From Bacteroidales bacterium (lineage in GTDB: Bacteria; Bacteroidota; Bacteroidia; Bacteroidales; Muribaculaceae), in assembly GCA_004553095.1 (NCBI GenBank), contig SFMJ01000022.1, positions 1-15,960 of the forward strand: a DNA stretch of 15,960 bases, given 5' to 3'. Position numbers and translations under genes: made by a program. Positions 7,273-14,056 of this stretch are shown here, in pieces. The notes under the pieces were generated by a model, which was not told the origin of the DNA, searched no databases, and was given only the letters and a program-made list of their open reading frames with translations. Positions within the stretch are counted from its first letter, which is position 1. Each line of letters opens with the position of its first letter.

Positions 7273-8223
7273 ATGGAACTGACAGATCGACTTGACATAG
7301 AGAGCATCAACATGCTGATCGAGCATCAGTTGGAGGTGTGGGAAGAGGCGCGACTCAATTTCTTCAAACTGAAAGAGGCGGATCGAAAGATCGTGAGACT
7401 CGGCGACATGGAGGTTGGAGTGCAATGCAATCCGGCTCGCATCCGGTCGACGGGTGCGGCAGTCGATAGCAAGAGCATCTCCGAACGACCCTGCTTTCTC
7501 TGCAAGAGCAATCGACCGACAGAGCAGATCACCATCGATCGAGGCGACAGATGGGAATTATTGGTCAACCCCTACCCTATCTTGCCGGTACACTTCACGA
7601 TAGTCTCGAAGCGACACGAGCCTCAATCGCATATACCCCTTGACATGGCGGTGATGGCGGAGAATGCTCCCGACTTGGTGATCTTCTACAACGGATCGAG
7701 AGCGGGCGCTTCAGCCCCCGACCATCTTCATCTGCAGGGAGTGCTGAAGAGCGAACTGCCCCTGACACGACTTGTGGAAGAGCATCACTCCTCGACAGAG
7801 AGTGGCTTTATGAGCAGCGAGCGATATGGGAAGGCACTCCCCTATCACTTTGTGAGCGGGGTGATTCGGCCCGATGCCAAGGGTATGGAAGCCTTGGCGA
7901 AGATACCGGGAGCATTCGGAGTGGATGGCGAAAGCGGCAAACCGGACCGAGGGCTGGTCAATGCCTTCTTCTGGATCGGGAGCGATGGCTGGCTGAGGGT
8001 GGTGATAGTGCCACGTCGGGGACATCGCCCCCGCTGCTACAATGCCGAAGGGGCTGAGAGATATGTGATCAGTCCGGGATGCATCGACATGGCGGGGCTG
8101 ATCATCGCCCCACGTCGCGAAGACTTCGAGCGTATCGATGGCGCCAAGATAAGAGAGATATATAGCGAAGTGGCATACTCTGAAGGATTGCCTGAAAAAG
8201 TAAAAGCATACTTCGAGATATGA
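7273..8223 (+). CDS. DUF4922 protein, HIT/GalT-like nucleotidyltransferase or phosphorylase
   Basis: The 316-residue cytoplasmic protein matches what I recall of the Bacteroidetes DUF4922 family. RPCFLC (72-77) has a CxxC pair that could bind zinc, LLVNPYPILPVHFTIV (96-111) is the hallmark strand of GalT/Ap4A-phosphorylase-type HIT proteins, and SAPDHLHLQG (147-156) carries the HxHxQ signature (His151, His153, Gln155), in which the second His would be the nucleophile attacking a nucleotide or sugar phosphate. The substrate is unknown; candidates are a sugar-1-phosphate/nucleotide-sugar pair or a dinucleotide. It follows the GT2 gene by 8 bp and overlaps the SpoIID-like gene by 4 bp (ATGA), a sign of translational coupling. 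The family call is good; the chemistry is inferred from the HIT motif. Confidence 0.8.
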   Translation: MELTDRLDIESINMLIEHQLEVWEEARLNFFKLKEADRKIVRLGDMEVGVQCNPARIRSTGAAVDSKSISERPCFLCKSNRPTEQITIDRGDRWELLVNPYPILPVHFTIVSKRHEPQSHIPLDMAVMAENAPDLVIFYNGSRAGASAPDHLHLQGVLKSELPLTRLVEEHHSSTESGFMSSERYGKALPYHFVSGVIRPDAKGMEALAKIPGAFGVDGESGKPDRGLVNAFFWIGSDGWLRVVIVPRRGHRPRCYNAEGAERYVISPGCIDMAGLIIAPRREDFERIDGAKIREIYSEVAYSEGLPEKVKAYFEI

Positions 8224-9389
8224 GAGAAGAGCCGGAGATAAGGGTCGGTATCATCACCGACGGGAAGCCGGAAGTCACACCGACAGCCGAGGGTGTACTG
8301 GTGAGCAATCTGCTGATAGGAGCCGGTTTTCACTGGCAGCAGAGTATCCCGGCACGTTTGCCGGGGCGAATCGAGGAGATCGAAGAGGGTAAGCAGATCG
8401 TGAACATCGTGCCTATGGAGAGATATCTCGAGGCAGTGATAGGGAGCGAGATGAATGCCGACGCACCGATAGAATTTCTCAAGGCACATGCCGTGATCTC
8501 GCGCAGTTGGGCGATGCGAAAGTTACACCCCGAATGCGAAAGAGAGAGAAAAGAAGCGAGCGAAAGAGCGTGCCATAGAGAGAGCGAAGAAGAAGGATCC
8601 GAAGGGAAAGGAATTATTATCGATCCGTCGGGCGAGATAGAGATCAGGCGATGGGAAGAATCGGATAGTCATCATGGATTTGATGTATGTAGCGACGACC
8701 ACTGCCAGCGTTATCAGGGTCTGCCGGAAGGTGGCGACGTCCGGACGTCGGAGGCGATCGAGGCAACGCGAGGCGAGGTATTGCTCGACCGTCAGGGAGA
8801 GATAGCTGATGCCCGCTTCTCAAAATGTTGTGGCGGAGTCACCGAGCACTTCTCATCCTGCTGGCGAGATGAAGATTTCGACTATCTCCCGGGGCAAAAG
8901 GATGATTGGTGTGACCTGAGCGATATGCCGGAAGGGGAGCGAGAGCAATTCTTGCGAAGCATCCTCAAAGGATATGACCAATCCACACGCGACTATCACG
9001 ACTGGAGCGCAACGATCCGGAAGAGCGACATAGCCGCCAATGTCCGTCGGCAATATAACCTCGACTTAGGCAATGTATTGGACATCCATCCCCTCGAACG
9101 AGGGATATCGGGAAGAATCACCCGACTTCGCATCGAAGGAGACAAAAACTCGATAACGATCGGTAAAGAATTAGCTATCAGGAGATTGCTCTCCGAGAAG
9201 TGTCTCTACAGTTCATGGTTTGACGTAGAAAACCATGGAGAAGGCTTTATCCTTCGCGGACATGGATGGGGTCATGGAGCAGGTCTTTGTCAAATCGGGG
9301 CAGCCCGCATGGCATACGCCGGCAAAGACTACCGAGAGATCTTACGCTTCTACTATCCCGGCACGGAGATAAGAAAAATCTATACATAA
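8220..9389 (+). CDS. SpoIID/LytB-domain protein lacking a signal peptide
   Basis: This 389-residue protein carries the SpoIID signatures: YLEAVIGSEMNADAP (69-83) with the likely catalytic Glu77, AHAVISRSWAMR (89-100), ATRGEVLLDRQGEI (182-195), FSKCCGGVTE (200-209) and the C-terminal GHGWGHGAGLCQIGAARMA (347-365). SpoIID is a lytic transglycosylase that cuts peptidoglycan strands lacking stem peptides. A charged insertion (about 103-130) interrupts the domain. The start is well fixed: it overlaps the DUF4922 stop, and the frame has a TGA at 8193-8195 with no usable start between. No hydrophobic N-terminus exists, so the protein is predicted cytoplasmic, unlike classical SpoIID. The permease gene follows after 15 bp. 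Activity on imported glycans or a non-lytic role are both possible. Confidence 0.85.
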   Translation: MREEPEIRVGIITDGKPEVTPTAEGVLVSNLLIGAGFHWQQSIPARLPGRIEEIEEGKQIVNIVPMERYLEAVIGSEMNADAPIEFLKAHAVISRSWAMRKLHPECERERKEASERACHRESEEEGSEGKGIIIDPSGEIEIRRWEESDSHHGFDVCSDDHCQRYQGLPEGGDVRTSEAIEATRGEVLLDRQGEIADARFSKCCGGVTEHFSSCWRDEDFDYLPGQKDDWCDLSDMPEGEREQFLRSILKGYDQSTRDYHDWSATIRKSDIAANVRRQYNLDLGNVLDIHPLERGISGRITRLRIEGDKNSITIGKELAIRRLLSEKCLYSSWFDVENHGEGFILRGHGWGHGAGLCQIGAARMAYAGKDYREILRFYYPGTEIRKIYT

Positions 9390-9404
9390 CGAAAAAGATT
9401 AAAT

Positions 9405-10733
9405 ATGGGAGGAATGACAAGCAACGGAACAAGGGTATCGCCCTGGCGGTGGATACCGACACTATACATCGCAGAGGGACTACCCTACTTTGCGGTGAAC
9501 ACACTGACCGTGTTGATGTATACCAACATGGGGGTCGGGCTAAAAGAGATGGCATTTTTCACAGGCTGGTTATATCTGCCCTGGGTTATCAAGCCCTTCT
9601 GGAGTCCCTTTGTAGACTTGATTAAGACCAAGCGCTACTGGACGATAGCGATGCAGATAGTGATGGCAGTGACGATGGCGTTGGTAGGATTGTTGCTCCC
9701 GACATCCGGTTTTTTTGCCACGACATTGATATGCTTCTGGGTGATGGCCTTCTGTTCGGCGACCCATGACATAGCGGCAGATGGCTACTATATGCTTGAA
9801 CTTGAAGAGCATGAGCAAGCCGCCTACGTAGGCGTACGTTCCACCTTCTACAGGATAGCGAGTGTGATCGGCCAAGGGGGATTGGTGATACTTGCCGGGG
9901 CGCTGGAAGAGCGCTGCTCGACGATAGCAACGGCATGGAGTTATACCTTCTACCTACTCTCGATCTTCTTCGTGTGCATCTATCTCTACCATCTGCTATG
10001 GGGAATGCCACAACCGAAGAGGGATCAGCCACGACAAGGGGTTACAGCCGGGACCATCATCCGAGACTTTTGTATGACCTTTGTGACCTTCTTCCGCAAG
10101 CCCTATATATGGAGAGCCATAGCATTTATGTTGCTCTATCGGCTTCCGGAGGCGATGTGTGTAAAGTTGTTGCAACCCTTTCTGAAGGCGAGTATCGCCG
10201 AGGGAGGTCTGGGGCTAAGCACGGCAGAGATCGGATTTGTGAATGGCACGGTAGGAGTGATCGCACTCTTGGCAGGGGGTATCGTAGGAGGCATCGCAAT
10301 ATCTCGCGGAGGGTTAAAGCGCTGGCTTATGCCGATGGCTCTCAGCTTGGCGTTGCCCTGCGGAGTATACTGCTGGCTTGCGATGAGCCAGACCGACAAC
10401 TTTATGCTGATCTGCACGGCGATAGCTATCGAGCAATTCGGTTATGGGTTTGGATTTTCAGCCTTTATGCTCTACTTGATCTACTTCAGTCGGGGAGAGA
10501 GCCGGACATCGCACTATGCCTTCTGCACCGCCTTCATGGCGTTAGGGATGATGTTGCCGGGGATGGCGGCAGGCTGGATCCATGAGCGACTATCGCAGAT
10601 CAACCTCATCGGGGGCGTTGGGCCACAGGGGTATATCAACTTCTTCTGGTGGGTGATGGTGTGCTGTATGGCTACTATTGTGGTGAGTATGATAGTCAAA
10701 ATCGACCCCAAATTCGGCATTAAGGGGAGTTGA
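9405..10733 (+). CDS. AmpG-like MFS permease
   Basis: A 442-residue major-facilitator protein with about twelve hydrophobic segments. It resembles AmpG, the inner-membrane importer of anhydro-muropeptides for cell-wall recycling. Signatures are YIAEGLPYFAVNTL (21-34), GWLYLPWVIKPFWSPFVD (54-71) and the ATHDIAADGYY segment (119-129), which corresponds to the conserved T(H/Q)DIAxDGY of AmpG. Substrate is inferred, not proven; related siderophore or sugar carriers share the fold. ATG at 9405 is preferred over ATG at 9414, because GGAGG abuts the second ATG too closely to serve it as a ribosome site. It is 15 bp after the SpoIID-like gene and likely co-transcribed. A heptamer repeat starts at the base after its stop. 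Confidence 0.82.
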   Translation: MGGMTSNGTRVSPWRWIPTLYIAEGLPYFAVNTLTVLMYTNMGVGLKEMAFFTGWLYLPWVIKPFWSPFVDLIKTKRYWTIAMQIVMAVTMALVGLLLPTSGFFATTLICFWVMAFCSATHDIAADGYYMLELEEHEQAAYVGVRSTFYRIASVIGQGGLVILAGALEERCSTIATAWSYTFYLLSIFFVCIYLYHLLWGMPQPKRDQPRQGVTAGTIIRDFCMTFVTFFRKPYIWRAIAFMLLYRLPEAMCVKLLQPFLKASIAEGGLGLSTAEIGFVNGTVGVIALLAGGIVGGIAISRGGLKRWLMPMALSLALPCGVYCWLAMSQTDNFMLICTAIAIEQFGYGFGFSAFMLYLIYFSRGESRTSHYAFCTAFMALGMMLPGMAAGWIHERLSQINLIGGVGPQGYINFFWWVMVCCMATIVVSMIVKIDPKFGIKGS

Positions 10734-10770
10734 TAGTTATTAGATATTAGTTATTAGATATAGTTATTAG
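10734..10770 (+). repeat. AT-rich heptanucleotide repeat filling the permease-tamL gap
   Basis: The whole 37-bp gap consists of alternating TAGTTAT and TAGATAT 7-mers (10734-40, 41-47, 48-54, 55-61), then a slightly slipped copy that runs into the tamL start codon. There is no room for a promoter or standard ribosome site. It resembles the arrays at 13123 and 13901. Confidence 0.85.
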
Positions 10771-13122
10771 ATGGGAATTGTTCGGAGATATCTGCTGATG
10801 AGTTTGGTTGTGATCGCGGCAGCGGTTATGACCGGTTGCTCGTCGACTCGGCATGTACCGCCGGGGAGGTATCTTCTTGACGAAGTGAAGATTGAGGTTC
10901 ACGACACCACCAAGACATTGACATCGAAGGGTATGATGTCGTATGTAAGGCAACGTCCCAACAATCGGACACTCCACTTGGTTAGGATGCGACTTGGCAT
11001 CTACAACATCAGCGGCAAAGACTCTACGAAATGGTGGAACAAATGGATGCGACGACTGGGTGAAGCCCCGGTGATCTACGATCGGCGCAACATGGAGATG
11101 GACTCGAGCCAGCTGCTGCGCGCCATGAACAATGCCGGCTTCTTGGAGTCAACGGTACGCATCGACACCACAGTCAATAAGAAGGGCAACAAGATAAAAT
11201 TGAAATACTATCTTGAGGCGGGTCAGCCGCATGTCATCAACAGCATCACCTATCAATTTCCTTCCGACACAATGCGCCGTGTCATCATGCAAGACTCGGC
11301 GGACTTTCCGGTGAAAGAGGGTCAGCGACTCGACCGAGAGCAGTTGGAGGCACAGCGCGAGATGATCATTTCGCGGATGCGCAATCGAGGCTACTGGGCA
11401 TTTACCAAAGAATTTGTCACCTACAATGCCGACACGACGAGCGGTTCGAAGCAGGTGGATCTGACGATGATAGTGCATCCCCCCTACCCTGAAGAGAGGC
11501 GAAAGATCGACATCGACACCCACCGGGAATATACCATACGCCGTGTGATAGTGATCACCGATTATGATGGGGCGATCACCTCCGACCCGCGGCAATATGT
11601 AGCCCGCGACACTGTCGACTACAAGGGTATGCTCCTTCTTTATGGCGACCGGAAGAAGAAATATCTTCGACCCTCAGCGATCTATGATTGCAGTTATCTG
11701 AAGGCCGGAGAACTCTACCGCAAGCGAGATGTCGACAAGACCTACGAGACCTTGGGACGTATGTCGATCATCAAGTTCACACAGATCCGACTCTTTCAGA
11801 CATCCGATCCGGGAGATGATGGTGGGCTTGATGCCTATATATTGTTGACCCCGAATCGGTCGCAGAATGTATCGCTCGAAGTGGAGGGCACGAACTCCGA
11901 GGGAGACTTCGGAGTGGCACTCGGGGTGAACTATACCCATCGCAATGCCGGGAGGGGTTCGGAGATGTTCAATCTAAAACTTCGCGGCAGTTACGAGGCA
12001 CTCAACGGGCAGTTGGATGGATTGCTCCACAATCGTTTCCTTCAGCTTGATGTAGAGACCTCGCTGACCTTCCCCAAGTTCAAGGCACCCTTCCTGAGGG
12101 AGAGCTTTAAGAAGAAGATCAAAGCCTCGACGGAATTGAAACTCTCGATGAGTTATCAAGAGAGGCCTGAATATACACGCATCATCTCGACGGTGGGATG
12201 GAGCTATAAATGGAGCGAACAAGACTCACACAAGCGCTATACCTTAACGCCGATCGACATCAACTATGTCTATCTGCCTCAAAGCACGAATGGCTTTCTG
12301 GATGAGATCGCACCAGACAATCCCTTGTTGAGATATAGTTATGAAGATCACTTCATCATGCGCCTTGGCTTTAACTTCTACTATACCAACAAGCGACGGG
12401 AGTCTGCGCGTGTGCGACAGATCGAGAAGGACATCTTCACGGTGAGAGCGCAGGCAGAGACAGCGGGCAACTTGCTCTTCGGCATCAGCAGGGCGGTGAA
12501 TCCACACCGGGGCTTTCATGAGAATCCCTACAAGGTGTTTGGTATCCGCTACTCGCAGTATGTACGAGCGGATGCCGACTTCACCTATCTTCATACCTTC
12601 GATAGGCGCAATTCCTTGGCATGCTATGTAGGTTTGGGTGTCGGCATGCCCTACGGCAATAGTTCGATACTCCCCTTCGAGAAGAGATTTTATGGGGGAG
12701 GAGCCAACGGAGTGAGAGGATGGGCAGTTCGCACTCTTGGACCGGGGCGCTTCCCGGGGAATAATGCTGTAAGCAACTTTATCTATCAGTGTGGCGACAT
12801 TCGCTTCAACATGAGCATGGAATATCGGGCGAAACTCTTCTGGGTGGTAGAGGGGGCATTATTCCTCGATGCGGGGAATATATGGACCATTCGCAGTTAT
12901 GACACTCAGCCCTATGGGGTGTTCCGCTTTGATCAGTTTTACAAAGAATTGGCGGCATCCTATGGCGTGGGTATACGATTGGACTTCACCTACTTCTTGG
13001 TGCGCTTTGACTTGGGGATGAAGGCACACGACCCGGCAATCGGCGGGGAGCCCTGGCCGCTGATCCATCCGCACTGGAAGCGCGACAGTTCGTTCCACTT
13101 CTCGATAGGATACCCGTTCTGA
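10771..13122 (+). CDS. tamL: TamL-type BamA/TamA-family outer-membrane lipoprotein
   Basis: This 783-residue Omp85-superfamily protein begins with a lipoprotein signal: arginines at residues 5-6, a hydrophobic stretch, then MTGC with Cys23 as the lipidated residue. POTRA-like repeats occupy about residues 35-345 and a C-terminal beta-barrel about 365-783. The barrel includes FYGGGANGVRGW (640-651), which matches the conserved (V/I)RG-type L6 loop motif, followed by RTLGPGR. The chain ends in phenylalanine (SIGYPF), as expected for a beta-signal. Lipidated TamA homologues (TamL) are known from Bacteroidetes and are thought to insert or export outer-membrane proteins with TamB. No tamB is present here. 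It could also be another lipidated Omp85 subtype. The start at 10771 gives a proper signal peptide. Confidence 0.85.
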   Translation: MGIVRRYLLMSLVVIAAAVMTGCSSTRHVPPGRYLLDEVKIEVHDTTKTLTSKGMMSYVRQRPNNRTLHLVRMRLGIYNISGKDSTKWWNKWMRRLGEAPVIYDRRNMEMDSSQLLRAMNNAGFLESTVRIDTTVNKKGNKIKLKYYLEAGQPHVINSITYQFPSDTMRRVIMQDSADFPVKEGQRLDREQLEAQREMIISRMRNRGYWAFTKEFVTYNADTTSGSKQVDLTMIVHPPYPEERRKIDIDTHREYTIRRVIVITDYDGAITSDPRQYVARDTVDYKGMLLLYGDRKKKYLRPSAIYDCSYLKAGELYRKRDVDKTYETLGRMSIIKFTQIRLFQTSDPGDDGGLDAYILLTPNRSQNVSLEVEGTNSEGDFGVALGVNYTHRNAGRGSEMFNLKLRGSYEALNGQLDGLLHNRFLQLDVETSLTFPKFKAPFLRESFKKKIKASTELKLSMSYQERPEYTRIISTVGWSYKWSEQDSHKRYTLTPIDINYVYLPQSTNGFLDEIAPDNPLLRYSYEDHFIMRLGFNFYYTNKRRESARVRQIEKDIFTVRAQAETAGNLLFGISRAVNPHRGFHENPYKVFGIRYSQYVRADADFTYLHTFDRRNSLACYVGLGVGMPYGNSSILPFEKRFYGGGANGVRGWAVRTLGPGRFPGNNAVSNFIYQCGDIRFNMSMEYRAKLFWVVEGALFLDAGNIWTIRSYDTQPYGVFRFDQFYKELAASYGVGIRLDFTYFLVRFDLGMKAHDPAIGGEPWPLIHPHWKRDSSFHFSIGYPF

Positions 13123-13157
13123 GAATTAGGAATTAGGAGATAGGAATTAGGAATTTT
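13123..13157 (+). repeat. Heptanucleotide repeat (GAATTAG) directly after the tamL stop
   Basis: Five consecutive 7-mers start at the base after the stop codon: GAATTAG, GAATTAG, GAGATAG, GAATTAG and GAATTTT. The remaining 37 bp up to the next gene (13158-13194) show no clear promoter. Confidence 0.88.
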
Positions 13158-13194
13158 TGAGGTAAGATTCAGACTTTAATCAATAAATTCAGAT

Positions 13195-13860
13195 ATGAAG
13201 AAATTAGTGATATTTGATCTTGATGGAACGTTGCTCAACACGATCTCCGATTTGGGGAGCGCCTGCAACTATGCCTTGAAGAAGAATGGCTATTCGGAGC
13301 ACTCTCTATCGGCCTACAACTATATGGTGGGCAATGGCGTAAGGAAGCTATTGGAGCGCGCTGCGCCGGATGCTACGGAAGAGCAGGTCGACCGACTTTT
13401 TGCAGACTTCCGAGAATATTATGATGAGCACTGCACGGATATGACTCGTCCCTATCCCGGCATAGAGGGATTGCTACGAGACTTGCAGTCGCAAGGGGTG
13501 AAGATAGCTGTAGCCTCCAACAAATATCAGGGGGCAGTAGAGAAGATCATCGGACACTACTTCGGCGACATAGAGTTTGCAGCGGTGAGGGGAGAGCAGC
13601 CGGGGTATCCACGGAAGCCGGATCCGTCGATACTGTTTGCGATCTTGAATGAATGTCCGACGCCGAAGCAAGAAGTATTGATGGTAGGGGACTCAGCGGT
13701 AGACATGGAGACAGCTCGGCGCGCCTGTGTCGAGTCGGCAGGAGTCACTTGGGGCTTCCGACCCGCCTCCGAACTACGCAAAGCCTGCGCCGACCACATC
13801 ATCAGCGACACCGCCGAAATAGCCGCCATCGCCACAAAACCGCTAACCACTAACCTATAA
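13195..13860 (+). CDS. gph: HAD-family phosphatase, phosphoglycolate phosphatase-like
   Basis: A 221-residue haloacid-dehalogenase-superfamily hydrolase resembling Gph, which dephosphorylates 2-phosphoglycolate in the cytoplasm. Motif I is FDLDGTLL with nucleophile Asp8 and general acid Asp10; motif II is VASNK with Ser108; motif III is RKPDP with Lys141; motif IV is GDSAVDM with Asp166 and Asp170. A helical cap (about 16-80) places it in the Gph/PgmB-type subclass. Beta-phosphoglucomutase or pyrophosphatase activity cannot be excluded from motifs. It lies 72 bp after tamL on the same strand. Its last residues (LTTNL) and stop codon are encoded by three 7-mers of the form nnTAACC, the reverse-complement style of the nearby TTAG repeats, so the C-terminus may have been remodelled by repeat DNA. 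Confidence 0.85.
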   Translation: MKKLVIFDLDGTLLNTISDLGSACNYALKKNGYSEHSLSAYNYMVGNGVRKLLERAAPDATEEQVDRLFADFREYYDEHCTDMTRPYPGIEGLLRDLQSQGVKIAVASNKYQGAVEKIIGHYFGDIEFAAVRGEQPGYPRKPDPSILFAILNECPTPKQEVLMVGDSAVDMETARRACVESAGVTWGFRPASELRKACADHIISDTAEIAAIATKPLTTNL

Positions 13861-13862
13861 CC
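13842..13862 (-). repeat. Reverse-oriented heptamers spanning the end of the HAD gene
   Basis: GCTAACC, ACTAACC and TATAACC are three consecutive 7-mers that cover the last codons and the TAA stop. On the minus strand they read GGTTATA, GGTTAGT, GGTTAGC, close to the ATTAGTG units found 40 bp further on. With only three units, chance is possible. Confidence 0.55.
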
Positions 13863-13865
13863 ACG

Positions 13866-13881
13866 GCGAGCTGAAGCTCGC
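13866..13881. other. Short hairpin after the HAD gene
   Basis: GCGAGC (13866-13871) pairs perfectly with GCTCGC (13876-13881) around a TGAA loop. It sits 6 bp after the stop codon. No T-run follows on the plus strand, so a terminator role is unproven; it could be an RNA 3' end stabiliser. Confidence 0.35.
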
Positions 13882-13900
13882 TCACAGAACCAAGAGGGGG

Positions 13901-13963
13901 GATAGATATTAGTGATTAGTGATTAGTGATTAGTGAATAGATATTAGTGAATAGATAATAGAT
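13901..13963 (+). repeat. Nine-unit heptanucleotide array
   Basis: Nine consecutive 7-mers without slippage: one GATAGAT, then ATTAGTG four times, AATAGAT, ATTAGTG, AATAGAT and AATAGAT. It lies between the convergent HAD and gdhA genes and is flanked by G-runs on both sides (GGGGGG before, GGGGG after). It is the longest of the related heptamer arrays in the window. Confidence 0.92.
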
Positions 13964-13990
13964 AGGGGGATATGGGGGAATGGGTTGGAT

Positions 13991-14029
13991 AAAAAAGGGG
14001 GAGGTGTCTACTGGATTGTAGACACCTCC
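13991..14029 (-). terminator. Intrinsic terminator of gdhA
   Basis: GGAGGTGTCTAC (14000-14011) is perfectly complementary to GTAGACACCTCC (14018-14029) around a 6-nt loop. Read on the minus strand, the stem is followed by CCC and then six T residues (13996-13991). It starts 27 bp after the gdhA stop. The other side has no T-run, so it should act only on minus-strand transcripts. Confidence 0.9.
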
Positions 14030-14056
14030 GGAATTAGAGATATAGTGGGATAAAGA

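Noticed and set aside
9405..9416. Alternative permease start at 9414 with GGAGG before it
   Set aside because: The purine motif directly abuts that ATG, leaving no proper spacing, and ATG at 9405 is available.
13991..14029. Bidirectional terminator serving the HAD gene too
   Set aside because: On the plus strand the stem is followed by GGAATTAG with no T-run.
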